A DNA stretch of 64,000 nucleotides, from NCBI RefSeq assembly GCF_003231285.1, contig NZ_QKNS01000001.1, positions 1,116,001 through 1,180,000 of the forward strand. Reading direction: 5' to 3'. This document shows, in pieces, positions 49,274 to 57,720 of this stretch. Position 1 is the first letter of the stretch. Every line of letters starts with the position of its first letter. The stretch comes from Hymenobacter sediminis (GTDB taxonomy: Bacteria > Bacteroidota > Bacteroidia > Cytophagales > Hymenobacteraceae). The notes below the pieces were generated by a model. That model worked only from the letters and a program-made list of their open reading frames with translations. It was not told the DNA's origin and searched no databases. A program made the translations under genes and the position numbers.

Positions 49274-50233
49274 ATGAGAATACATTACGCTTTTCTCTTG
49301 CCATGCCTGCTGGCAGCACAGGTTAGCCTTGCTCAAAGCATGCCGGCCATATATCTGAACGACCGAGACCAGGCCACCGTGCCCGACAGTGCGACGCATT
49401 ACCGCATTGTAGACCGGAAAAACGAGTTGCTGAACACCTACTCCATGCGCGAGTACTCGCTTTCCGGTACGCTGCTGCTTCGGGGTACGCTTTCGGCCAT
49501 TGATCCGCCCGTGCGCGATGGTACCTTTACCTGGTATCACCCTAGCGGCAGCAAGGCTGGGCAGGTGCACTACCGCAACGATGAAGCCGATGGGCTCTAT
49601 GTGGGTTGGTATGAAGATGGCCGCGTAAGTCAGCGCGGCGACTATGCCAACGGGCAGCGGGTAGGCCGATGGATTTCGGTACACCGCAACGGGCAGAAAC
49701 GCTCTGAAGGCCGCTACAACGCGGGCCGCGCCGTGGGTGAGTGGCACTATTACTACGATACGGGCGAGCTGAGCGCCATCGAAATGCCCGACCGCCAGGG
49801 CAAACCCTTGGCCCTGGCTTTCTTTAATAAAGATGGCTCGCCGTATATGGGCAAGGTGCGCCCACGGGAATTACCCCAGTTCCCGGGCGGTGAGGCAGCG
49901 CTGCTCAGCTACGTGGCACGCAATACCAATTACCCACGCGATATTCGCCGAAAGGGCATTACGGGCAATGTGTACGTGCGCTACACGGTAGGCGAGGACG
50001 GCCGGGTAGGAGAGGTGCAGATTGTGCAGGGCCTAGCCCCCGAAGCTGACCAGGAGGCGCGCCGGGTGGTGGCCAGTCTGCCGGCCTTCGAGCCGGGCCG
50101 CGAGTACAACCTGCCCACGGCCATGACGTTCACCATTCCAATTTATTTCGCGCCCAATTTCTCGTTGCTTTCCGGGCTGCGGCCCCCGCAGGTGCCTCCT
50201 TCAGAAGCCCGCGCTTCGGCTCCGGCAGAATAA
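49274..50233 (+). CDS. Secreted MORN-repeat protein with TonB C-terminal domain
   Basis: The 319-residue product starts at 49274 with a signal peptide (MRIHYAFLLPCLLAAQVSLAQ). Residues about 80-170 are MORN-like repeats (DGTFTWYHPSGSKAGQVHYRN, DGLYVGWYEDGRVSQRGDYANG, VGRWISVHRNGQKRSEGRYN, VGEWHYYYDTGEL). The C terminus is a TonB domain (FPGGEAALLSYVARNTNYPRDIRRKGITGNVYVRYTVGEDGRVGEVQIVQ). It lacks the N-terminal membrane anchor and Pro-rich rod of an energy transducer, so it may not energise receptors. Such mixes occur in Bacteroidota. A perfect 20-bp terminator follows. Confidence 0.85.
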   Translation: MRIHYAFLLPCLLAAQVSLAQSMPAIYLNDRDQATVPDSATHYRIVDRKNELLNTYSMREYSLSGTLLLRGTLSAIDPPVRDGTFTWYHPSGSKAGQVHYRNDEADGLYVGWYEDGRVSQRGDYANGQRVGRWISVHRNGQKRSEGRYNAGRAVGEWHYYYDTGELSAIEMPDRQGKPLALAFFNKDGSPYMGKVRPRELPQFPGGEAALLSYVARNTNYPRDIRRKGITGNVYVRYTVGEDGRVGEVQIVQGLAPEADQEARRVVASLPAFEPGREYNLPTAMTFTIPIYFAPNFSLLSGLRPPQVPPSEARASAPAE

Positions 50234-50244
50234 GAACTTTCTAC

Positions 50245-50290
50245 AAGCAAACGGCCCCGCTTCCTGCATAGGAAGCGGGGCCGTTTGCTT
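50245..50290. terminator. Bidirectional terminator
   Basis: A perfect 20-bp stem (50245-50264 and 50271-50290) with 6-nt loop between the converging MORN/TonB and thioredoxin genes. Confidence 0.88.
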
Positions 50291-50305
50291 AGGGCTTGGT
50301 AGTGC

Positions 50306-50635
50306 TTAGGCGGTTACCTGAGCATCAAGCTTCTGAGCCAGTACGTGCTTCGGAACGGCACCTACCTGCTTGTCAACTACCTGGCCGTTCTTGAACACGA
50401 GCAAGGTAGGAATGCTACGGATGCCAAACTTGGCCGAAGTCTGAGGGTTAGAATCTACGTCAACCTTACCGATAACGGCTTTGCCTTCATATTCACCGGC
50501 CAGCTCTTCAACTACCGGGCCTACCATGCGGCACGGGCCGCACCACTCGGCCCAGAAATCCACGAGCACGGGCTTATCGGAGTTGATGATCTGGTCGAAG
50601 TTAGCATCGGTAATTTCGATGGCTTTATGTCCCAT
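50306..50635 (-). CDS. trxA: Thioredoxin
   Basis: The 109-residue product begins [13 protein letters not shown] and has the active site [10 protein letters not shown], the cis-Pro loop RSIPTLLVF and the [10 protein letters not shown] end of a classic thioredoxin. It keeps cytoplasmic thiols reduced and can feed DsbD. The start at 50635 matches the family; the frame reaching 50824 adds 63 non-conserved residues. It stands alone. Confidence 0.96.
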   Translation of the reverse strand: MGHKAIEITDANFDQIINSDKPVLVDFWAEWCGPCRMVGPVVEELAGEYEGKAVIGKVDVDSNPQTSAKFGIRSIPTLLVFKNGQVVDKQVGAVPKHVLAQKLDAQVTA

Positions 50636-50842
50636 AACAGTGAGGGGTTTGATGGAATGTGTGTGCTGTTTACGGTCAACCGGGCCGCAAGGTAGCAGAT
50701 TGCGTTTCAACAAGCAGCGCGTCGGAAAGTTCACTGGCCCGATGCTATGGTTTCGCCGGTCAACAGTACCAAAGCCCCGATAACTCCCGCTGCGCTTAGG
50801 CAGGGCCATCGGGGCCGGATACATCAGGTAAAAATCAGGACA

Positions 50843-51211
50843 CTAAGAATGATACGCCCGGGCATATTCTTGGGCCCGGTGCCGAAGTTTATAGAACACA
50901 TAGAGGTTAAAGAAATGCATGGCTCCCAGAATCAGGATGATAGTGCCCACCTTGATGCTGAGCGTTTCCACACTCTGCTGGTAGCTGGTTATCTGCTCAA
51001 CGCTGCGCAGGGTGAGGGTCGCGTAACCGATGTTGATGAGGTAGAAACCCGTAAGCAAAAGCTTGTTGACAGAGTCGGCCAACTGCTCGTTGCCATGAAA
51101 AATGTCAACCAGAAACAAGCGACCATTCTTGAAAAGCGTGCGTGCTACCCAGATGGTAAGCAGCACCGTAACGGGCAAGTACACCCCGTACACCAGCAGA
51201 TGATAGTTCAT
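50843..51211 (-). CDS. Small integral membrane protein of unknown function
   Basis: The 122-residue protein has three hydrophobic segments: YLPVTVLLTIWVARTLF, LLLTGFYLINIGYATLTL and VGTIILILGAMHFFNLYVFYKL. A polar stretch (RSVEQITSYQQSVETLSIK) joins the second and third. The C terminus is short and basic-aromatic (RHRAQEYARAYHS). I do not recognise a named family. It precedes nothing in operon; the SDR gene upstream ends 65 nt before its start. Confidence 0.7.
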   Translation of the reverse strand: MNYHLLVYGVYLPVTVLLTIWVARTLFKNGRLFLVDIFHGNEQLADSVNKLLLTGFYLINIGYATLTLRSVEQITSYQQSVETLSIKVGTIILILGAMHFFNLYVFYKLRHRAQEYARAYHS

Positions 51212-51275
51212 GGCTTTTGAAAAATTGGAAGTGAGAAGAAGGAATAGAAGCGCATAAAAAAGCCAGGTGATGATC

Positions 51276-52196
51276 CTACCCCAGCTGCGGCAGCAGATCG
51301 GCCAGAGCTAGTTCGCAGGCAGGATAGTTGAATTGGAAGCCAGCTTCCTGAAGGCGCTGAGGCACTACTTTGCGGCTCTTCAAAATCAGTTCGGTTTCAG
51401 TGCGGAGCAGAAAAGCGCCCAGTTCCAGCAGCCACTGGGGTTGAGGCAGGTGCCAACGCGGCTGGTAGTATTGATTGAGCAGCGCGTTGAATTCATGGTT
51501 GCGGAGGGGCTGTGGAGCGCAGAGATTAACGGTGCCTTCGAGGGTAGGGCGGCTCAGTAGAAACTCCACGGCCCGGCAGAAATCCGCGACATGCAGCCAA
51601 CTAACCCATTGCTGCCCGTTACCCTGGGGGGTGCAAAGCCCTACACGGGCCAGGCGCGCCATAACGGGTAGCGCCCCACCGTCGGCACCCAGCACAATGG
51701 CTGTGCGCAAGGCCACGCGGCGGGTGTGCGGCACTTGTGCCAACCAAAATTCAGCTTCCCACTGCTGCGCCACCATCTCCGAAAAGTCGCGGCCAATCAC
51801 TCCTGTCATCTCAGTATTGGCTGGCTGCGTGTCCTCGGTATGCTGATAGATAGTAGCAGTAGAGGAGTTCAGCCACACAGCCGGCGGATTGTGGCAACGA
51901 GCAATGGCCTCTCCCAGCACGCGCGTACTCTCGGTGCGGCTGCGCGTAATAGCATACTTATTTACCGCATTGTAGCGGCAATCCACCGACTTGCCCGCCA
52001 AATTCAGCACCACGGCGGCGCCTTCTAGGCTAGCGGCCCAGGAGCCCAGCGTACGACCATCCCAAGCTATTTCACCGAAGCGTCGGGCATGGCGCGTGAG
52101 TGTTATTACCTCGTAGCCCAGCTGGCGGAAATACTTGGCGACGTGCCGGCCCAGAAACCCGGTGCCACCGGCCAAAATCATTAAGGGCTGATTCAT
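51276..52196 (-). CDS. TIGR01777-family SDR epimerase-like protein
   Basis: The 306-residue protein has the dinucleotide motif LAGGTGFLGRHVAKYF and the family markers VLNLAGKSVDCRY, SRTESTRVLGEAI, WLNSSTATIY, and a C-terminal DUF1731-like region (PQPLRNHEFNALLNQYYQPRW...LLRTETELILKSRKVVPQRLQEAGFQF). This is the YfcH/SDR39U1 group, NAD(P)-binding with unclear substrate. It lies 104 nt downstream of the GbsR-type regulator on the same strand. The gap contains a near copy of that regulator's upstream palindrome, so it is likely a direct target. Confidence 0.88.
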   Translation of the reverse strand: MNQPLMILAGGTGFLGRHVAKYFRQLGYEVITLTRHARRFGEIAWDGRTLGSWAASLEGAAVVLNLAGKSVDCRYNAVNKYAITRSRTESTRVLGEAIARCHNPPAVWLNSSTATIYQHTEDTQPANTEMTGVIGRDFSEMVAQQWEAEFWLAQVPHTRRVALRTAIVLGADGGALPVMARLARVGLCTPQGNGQQWVSWLHVADFCRAVEFLLSRPTLEGTVNLCAPQPLRNHEFNALLNQYYQPRWHLPQPQWLLELGAFLLRTETELILKSRKVVPQRLQEAGFQFNYPACELALADLLPQLG

Positions 52197-52257
52197 GCTT
52201 ATCGTGGGGGTAGGAGAGGTGATAAGGATGGTAATGGGTTATTTCATTAGTATTAAA

Positions 52258-52277
52258 CTTTCAGTAAAATTTGAAAG
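52258..52277. promoter_or_regulatory. Operator candidate before the SDR gene
   Basis: CTTTCAGTAAAATTTGAAAG, 18 of 20 bases identical to the site before the regulator at 52850-52869, located 62 nt upstream of the SDR ATG. Confidence 0.6.
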
Positions 52278-52300
52278 GTAGAAGCAAAAAAATAACCCTT

Positions 52301-52822
52301 CTATTGGCCTGGGCGCATCAGCTTCATAAAGGTGCTGAGGAACCAGTTTTCATCGGCTTTGATGAGGGTAGAAGCGGCACCGTCAGCGAATTCCGCGAAG
52401 CTTTGAATGCTGCCTATCATCTTAGTAAAGGCTTCTGTCTCCTCGGGGGTAGCGGTGGGGGTAGGCTCTACCTGCTTAATTTCGCTAAGCACGCGCATAA
52501 TGGGCTCCAATTCCCGCTTGCGGCGCTCCTTCAAAATCAGGGTAGCAACCCGATGAATATCCTTCTCGGCCGAGAAAAACTCGCGCCGCTCGCCAGGGCG
52601 TAACTCCTTACGGACAATTCCCCAATCCATAAGTGCCCGCACGTTCATGTTGGCATTGCCTCTGGAAATCTGAAGCTGCTCCATTATGTCCTCGGCGCTC
52701 AGGGCGCCCGGCGACACCAGCAACAACGCGTGCACCTGCGCCATTGTCCGGCTCACGCCCCAGGCTGAGCCTAGGGTGCCCCAACCTTCAATGAATCTGC
52801 GCTTGGCTTCGTCGAGTTGCAT
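52301..52822 (-). CDS. GbsR/MarR-type transcriptional regulator
   Basis: The 173-residue winged-helix regulator begins MQLDEAKRRFIEGWGTLGSAWGVSRTMAQVHALLLVSPGALSAEDIMEQLQISRGNANMNVRALMDWGIVRKELRPGERREFFSAE, the typical GbsR opening with its ISRGNANMNVR recognition helix. GbsR in Bacillus senses choline and represses glycine betaine genes, but the Bacteroidota members have unknown signals. Twin palindromes lie upstream of this gene and the SDR gene, suggesting autoregulation and control of its neighbour. Confidence 0.88.
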   Translation of the reverse strand: MQLDEAKRRFIEGWGTLGSAWGVSRTMAQVHALLLVSPGALSAEDIMEQLQISRGNANMNVRALMDWGIVRKELRPGERREFFSAEKDIHRVATLILKERRKRELEPIMRVLSEIKQVEPTPTATPEETEAFTKMIGSIQSFAEFADGAASTLIKADENWFLSTFMKLMRPGQ

Positions 52823-52849
52823 GGTTCAAATGTAGAAGAGTATTTTAAA

Positions 52850-52869
52850 CTTTCAATAAAAATTGAAAG
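52850..52869. promoter_or_regulatory. Operator candidate before the GbsR-type regulator
   Basis: CTTTCAATAAAAATTGAAAG is a perfect palindrome with 8-bp arms, 28 nt upstream of the regulator ATG, with a close copy before the SDR gene. Confidence 0.65.
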
Positions 52870-52900
52870 AATATTTTTGTGCCGGTAGTACTATTAGGAA

Positions 52901-52987
52901 AAAGGTCATTCCGAGCAAAGAGAGGACCCTCACATGCTCATATCTGTATAGCATGCGAAGTTCCTCTCTTTGCTCGGAATGACCTTT
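52901..52987. repeat. 26-bp inverted repeat with inner hairpin
   Basis: Arms 52901-52926 and 52962-52987 are exact complements (AAAGGTCATTCCGAGCAAAG...). The 35-nt loop has its own CATGCT/AGCATG stem (52933-52938, 52950-52955). Sequences of the GGTCATTCCGAGC type recur between genes in Bacteroidota genomes, so this is probably an interspersed palindromic element. It is also placed to end dnaE transcription. Confidence 0.75.
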
Positions 52988-53002
52988 CTTGTTTAATCTA
53001 GT

Positions 53003-56000
53003 TTAGATCAGCTGACAGGCGTCGATTTCCATTTCGCGCATGCGGCGGATGAACTCTTTGGGTTCTATGCGGTAGCGGCGGGAGTAAGTATCAACCGTCA
53101 GGTGCTCGTGGGGCTCAGCAAACTTAATTTCGAGCTTTTTCGAGCCGGCGCAGCCTTCCACGGCCTCCATAAATCGGTCCATGAATGGCTCGGTGATGGT
53201 ACGCAGGTCGAGCTGTACGCGCACGCCGTTAGCGAGCTTCTCGGCCACGTTGAATAGCGGTTCCATGGTCAGGATCTTGAACTCAAACTGGTCGGAGTCG
53301 CGGAAGCGCTGGGCGTATTTGCCCCGGATGTACATGGGCGGCACCTGTTCCTTGTCGTAGTTGCGCGGATTGATTAAGGCCGAGAACCGGCTGTAATCAT
53401 CGCGGAACAGGGCTAAGTTCAGGGACGACTCATAGTCTTCCACACTGAATGACACGAAGGGCTGACCGGTTTTAGTGGTCTTGAACATCACGTTCGAAAT
53501 CAGACCGGCCACCGTCACCTCGCGGTTCTTGTAGTTCTCTACCTTATCCAGGCCGCAGGTGCAATACGAGTCAATTTCCAGTTTAAAATCGTCGAGGGGG
53601 TGCCCCGAGAGGTAGAAGCCTACTACCTCCTTCTCGCGGCGCAACTGCTCGGTAGCGGGCCAGGGCTCCATGTCGGCTACTTTGGGTAGGGGCATGGCCA
53701 CGGCCCCGAACGCACCGCCGCCAAATAGGCTCTGCTGCGCCGATTCCTGCTCCTGCTGATATTGCTGGCCCATCCGCACCGCCTTATCAATTAGGTTCTG
53801 GTCGCCGGTGGGGGCTTCCACAAACTGGCGGCGGTGATAGCGCTCAAACGAATCGAAAGCACCTGACAAGGCCAGGCTTTCAAACGTCTTCTTGTTGACA
53901 GCCCGCAGGTTTACGCGCTTCGAGAAGTCGAAAATATCGGAGTACGGGCCGCTCTTTTCGCGCTCCGCCACAATATTCTCAATGGCTGCCTCACCAGCAC
54001 CTTTCACGGCAGCCATGCCAAAGCGGATCTGCCCTTTTTCGTTTACGTTGAACTTCAGGATGGATTCGTTCACGTCGGGACCGAGTACGGCTACACCTTG
54101 GCGGCGGGCTTCCTCAATAAAGAAGGTCACCTTCTTGATGTCCGACATGTTGTTGGTCAGTACAGCGGCCATGTACTCGGCGGGGTAGTTGGCCTTGAGG
54201 TAGCCCGTTTGGTAGGCTACCACCGAGTAGGCGGCCGAGTGGGAGCGGTTGAAGCCGTAGGCTGCAAACTTCTCCATCACGTCGAACACGTCGTTGGCTT
54301 TCTTCTCCTTGATGCCGTGCAGCTCCAGGGCGCCCTTGCAGAACTTCTCCCGTTCCAGGGCCATCTTCTTCATGTCCTTTTTACCCATAGCGCGGCGCAG
54401 CAAGTCGGCGCCGCCCAGGGAGTAGCCAGCCAGAATCTGGGCCGTCTGCATGATCTGCTCCTGGTACACCATGATACCCTGGGAGTAGTTCAGAATGGGT
54501 TCAAGCAACTCGTGGGGGTAGTCGATTTCCTCGCGGCCGTGCTTGCGGTTGATGAAGTTGGGGATGAACTGCATCGGGCCCGGCCGGTAGAGGGCGTTCA
54601 TGGCAATCAAGTCCTCAATGTTGGTGGGCTTGAGGTCCTTGAGGTACATGCGCATGCCCTCAGATTCAAACTGGAACGTGCCGATGGTGTCGCCGCGTTG
54701 GTACAGCTCGTAGGTCTTCGGGTCGTCGAGCGGAATGTCGTCGATGTTGATGTCAACGCCGTGGTTCTTCTTAATTAGGGCCAGGGCATCCACGATAATC
54801 GTGAGCGTTTTGAGCCCCAGGAAGTCCATTTTCAACATCCCGGCCGACTCAATCACCTTGCCGTCGAACTGCGTAACCAGCAGGTCCGAGTCCTTGGACG
54901 TGGACACCGGAATGTACTTGGTGATGTCGTCGGGGGCGATGATAACGCCGGCCGCGTGAATACCGGTGTTGCGCACCGAGCCTTCCAGCTTTTCAGCTAG
55001 GCGCAGAATCTGCCCGCGCAGGTTATCCGGCGCGTCGTCGCGGCGGATCATGTCCAACTCCTGGTTTTCAGCAAAGGCTCCGGCCAGGGTAGTGCCGGGC
55101 TTTTCGGGCACCATCTTGGCCAGCTCGTTGGTGGCAGGCAAGGGGAGCTCCATGGCCCGCGCTACGTCCTTGATGCTGGACTTGGCGGCCATGGTGCCGA
55201 AGGTAATAATCTGGGCTACCTGCGTTTTGCCGTACTTATCCACCACGTAGTCAATCACGCGCTGGCGGTTCACGTCGTCGAAGTCGATATCAATATCGGG
55301 CATCGACACACGCTCCGGGTTAAGGAAACGCTCGAACAGCAGGGAGTACTTGATGGGGTCAATGTTGGTAATACCTACGCAGTAGGCTACCGCCGAGCCG
55401 GCTGCCGAACCCCGGCCTGGGCCCACGGCTACGCCCATGTCGCGGCCCTTGTTGATAAAGTCCTGCACGATGAGGAAGTAGCCCGCGAAGCCCATCGTCT
55501 GGATGATGCGCAGCTCGTACTCCAGCCGTTCCTCAATTTCGGGCGTGCGCTCCGAGTAGCGCGGCGGCTTGGTCATCGTCACGATGCCCTTGCCCGCACT
55601 CGGGCCGAAAGCCCCCACGTAGGTCAGCTCCCGTAGGAAGTCGTCGGCGTTGGCAAAGCCGGCCGGCAGCGGGAAGTTGGGGAGCAGGATGTCCCGCGCC
55701 AGCTTGGGCGGCGTGATTTTGTCGACGATTTCGTTGGTGTTATCCACGCTTTCCGGCACGTCCCGGAACAGGTGGTTCATCTCGTCCTGGCTCTTGAAAT
55801 AGAACTGGTCGTTGGGGAAGCCGAAGCGGGAGCGAGGCTTGGGCATCTGGGCTTCCTCATCAATGCGCATGAGCTGGCGGCGCACCTGGTCGTCGGAGGC
55901 GGCTAGGGGGCGCAGGTTGTCCAGGTGGTCGTAGAGCACTTTGCCTTCGCCCGACATTAGGCGGAAGTATTTGGTTTGGAAGTCACCGACCGGAATGCTG

Positions 56001-56719
56001 TGCTCTTCGCCCGTGTTCACGCACAAGAGCAAATCGTGGGGCGCAAAGTCCTCCTGATTCACGTAGTGCGAATCGTTGGTGCAGATAACCTTGACGTTAT
56101 ACTTCTTCGCCCACTTCAGCAGCACCTGGTTCAGGTCTTCCTGACTTTTACCGGTATTATCGATGTTCTCGATGCCGTGGCGCTGAATCTCGATGTAGTA
56201 GTCTTCGCCGAATACGTCCAGCCACCACTTCAGCAGCTCCTCAGCTTCCTCCTCGGTTTTCCAGAGCAAGGCCTGCGGAATCTCGGCACCAATGCAGCAA
56301 GAGGTGGCAATAAGACCTTCGCTGTACTGCAACAGCAGTTCCTTGTCGATACGCGGATACTTGGAGTACACGCCCTCAATGAAGCTCATGGAGCAGAGCT
56401 TAGCCAGGTTCTGGTAGCCGGCCTGGTCCTTGGCCAGCAACAGCTGGTGGTGGCGCACGTCCCGCTCGCCCTTCTCGCGGCTGAAGCTTTTCTTGTGCCG
56501 GTCCTCTACCAGGTAAAACTCGCAGCCCACGATAGGCTTCACGTTGTACTTATTCGCCTCGGCTACAAAGTTGAAGGCCCCGAACATGTTGCCGTGGTCG
56601 GTGAGGGCTACGGCGGGCATGCCATCGGCCTGGGCCTTTTTCATCAGGGCCGAAATGCTGGCCTGACCATCAAGAAGCGAATATTGGGTGTGACAGTGGA
56701 GGTGCGAGAATACGGGCAT
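53003..56719 (-). CDS. dnaE: DNA polymerase III subunit alpha
   Basis: The 1238-residue replicative polymerase has an N-terminal PHP domain (MPVFSHLHCHTQYSLLDGQASI...TDHGNMFGAFNF), the palm with the catalytic aspartates in VSMPDIDIDFDD, the GPGRGSAAGSAVAYC motif, fingers (LYRPGPMQFIPNFINRKHG), tandem HhH and a C-terminal OB-fold domain (VTVAGLISNVMFKTTKTGQPFVSFSVEDY). The size matches Bacteroidota DnaE1. The ATG at 56719 places the PHP motif directly at the N terminus; an in-frame TTG two codons earlier is not needed. No replication gene is adjacent. This is the essential chromosomal polymerase. Confidence 0.97.
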   Translation of the reverse strand: MPVFSHLHCHTQYSLLDGQASISALMKKAQADGMPAVALTDHGNMFGAFNFVAEANKYNVKPIVGCEFYLVEDRHKKSFSREKGERDVRHHQLLLAKDQAGYQNLAKLCSMSFIEGVYSKYPRIDKELLLQYSEGLIATSCCIGAEIPQALLWKTEEEAEELLKWWLDVFGEDYYIEIQRHGIENIDNTGKSQEDLNQVLLKWAKKYNVKVICTNDSHYVNQEDFAPHDLLLCVNTGEEHSIPVGDFQTKYFRLMSGEGKVLYDHLDNLRPLAASDDQVRRQLMRIDEEAQMPKPRSRFGFPNDQFYFKSQDEMNHLFRDVPESVDNTNEIVDKITPPKLARDILLPNFPLPAGFANADDFLRELTYVGAFGPSAGKGIVTMTKPPRYSERTPEIEERLEYELRIIQTMGFAGYFLIVQDFINKGRDMGVAVGPGRGSAAGSAVAYCVGITNIDPIKYSLLFERFLNPERVSMPDIDIDFDDVNRQRVIDYVVDKYGKTQVAQIITFGTMAAKSSIKDVARAMELPLPATNELAKMVPEKPGTTLAGAFAENQELDMIRRDDAPDNLRGQILRLAEKLEGSVRNTGIHAAGVIIAPDDITKYIPVSTSKDSDLLVTQFDGKVIESAGMLKMDFLGLKTLTIIVDALALIKKNHGVDINIDDIPLDDPKTYELYQRGDTIGTFQFESEGMRMYLKDLKPTNIEDLIAMNALYRPGPMQFIPNFINRKHGREEIDYPHELLEPILNYSQGIMVYQEQIMQTAQILAGYSLGGADLLRRAMGKKDMKKMALEREKFCKGALELHGIKEKKANDVFDVMEKFAAYGFNRSHSAAYSVVAYQTGYLKANYPAEYMAAVLTNNMSDIKKVTFFIEEARRQGVAVLGPDVNESILKFNVNEKGQIRFGMAAVKGAGEAAIENIVAEREKSGPYSDIFDFSKRVNLRAVNKKTFESLALSGAFDSFERYHRRQFVEAPTGDQNLIDKAVRMGQQYQQEQESAQQSLFGGGAFGAVAMPLPKVADMEPWPATEQLRREKEVVGFYLSGHPLDDFKLEIDSYCTCGLDKVENYKNREVTVAGLISNVMFKTTKTGQPFVSFSVEDYESSLNLALFRDDYSRFSALINPRNYDKEQVPPMYIRGKYAQRFRDSDQFEFKILTMEPLFNVAEKLANGVRVQLDLRTITEPFMDRFMEAVEGCAGSKKLEIKFAEPHEHLTVDTYSRRYRIEPKEFIRRMREMEIDACQLI

Positions 56720-56884
56720 GGGCAAACGGCTCGGGCCATAAGAGGCCCCAAGCGGATAGTAAAGTTACCGCCAAATGTGAGGGTAGGAAACGTTGCGCGA
56801 CAACGGATTTTGGTGTATTAACAGAAAAGCGGTGGGTAGCGTGCCCCTTGGTGGGCACGACCAAGCAAAAGCCCACTAAACAGG

Positions 56885-56911
56885 AAAAGGCAGCCGAGTG
56901 GGCTGCCTTTT
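56885..56911 (-). terminator. Terminator of the LysM operon
   Basis: AAAAGGCAGCC (56885-56895) pairs with GGCTGCCTTTT (56901-56911), 24 nt after the minus-strand stop at 56935. Confidence 0.82.
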
Positions 56912-56934
56912 CTTCTGAGGTGTAAGCACCAGGG

Positions 56935-57675
56935 CTATTTGCCAGCTTCTACTACCAGCACTTCCCCGATTTTCACGCCATTATCGGGCTTGTCGTTCCA
57001 TTCCTGCAGTTGAGCTGGCGTAACGCCATATTGCCGCGAGATGCTGAACAAGGTTTCGCCTTTCTGTACGGTATGATGCGCTGCCGTGGCCGGGGCAGGA
57101 GCAGCGGGTTTCGCGGCCGGAACCAACGACTTAACGGGGCCAGCAGCCACTATTGCCGGAGCAGCGGCCGGCTTGGCCGGGGCGGCAGGGGTAGCAGCAA
57201 CTGCTGCGGGCGTTACCGGGGTAACCGGCGCTTTGCTGGTTCCGATAAACCCGGACGCCCGCAGGCGCTCGGCCGCCAGCTTTAGGTCAGCATTTTTGGC
57301 GGCCCGGGCATCGAAGCCCTTGAACTGGGGGCTGCGCAGTAACGTGTTCAACTCCACCTGCCAGGGCTGGCGGCGCAGGCGCTGGGCCAGTTGCTGCTGC
57401 TGCTCGCGGGGTAGGCTGGCGGTGTAATGGCTGAGGCGCTGATTTAGGGCGGGAATTTCTACCAAGGCTGCATTGATAAGCTCCACAGCGCGGGCATCTT
57501 TCGGCTCGAAATAAATGGCCCGTAACTGCCGGACGCTGCTTTGAACCAAGCCCGACATTACGCGCACGGAGTCATCGGATAGGGCGGGGGTAGGCGCTGA
57601 CTGCTGGGCCTGGGCGGCGAAGGAAGCCAGAGAAATGCCGGCCACCAGGAAAAAGGTGCGGGAAAGAAAACGCAT
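56935..57675 (-). CDS. Secreted LysM-domain protein
   Basis: The 246-residue product has a signal peptide (MRFLSRTFFLVAGISLASFAAQAQ), a helical domain (about 30-150) and an Ala/Pro linker. A C-terminal LysM follows (HHTVQKGETLFSISRQYGVTPAQLQEWNDKPDNGVKIGEVLVVEAG). LysM binds peptidoglycan or chitin N-acetylglucosamine. Its LysM is close to the last one of the upstream lytic-transglycosylase gene, 45 nt away on the same strand, so the two are probably an operon for cell-wall remodelling. Confidence 0.85.
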   Translation of the reverse strand: MRFLSRTFFLVAGISLASFAAQAQQSAPTPALSDDSVRVMSGLVQSSVRQLRAIYFEPKDARAVELINAALVEIPALNQRLSHYTASLPREQQQQLAQRLRRQPWQVELNTLLRSPQFKGFDARAAKNADLKLAAERLRASGFIGTSKAPVTPVTPAAVAATPAAPAKPAAAPAIVAAGPVKSLVPAAKPAAPAPATAAHHTVQKGETLFSISRQYGVTPAQLQEWNDKPDNGVKIGEVLVVEAGK

Positions 57676-57720
57676 GCGAAATAAAACGAAGACTAACTCG
57701 GGGTAACGTAAGAGAAGAAG

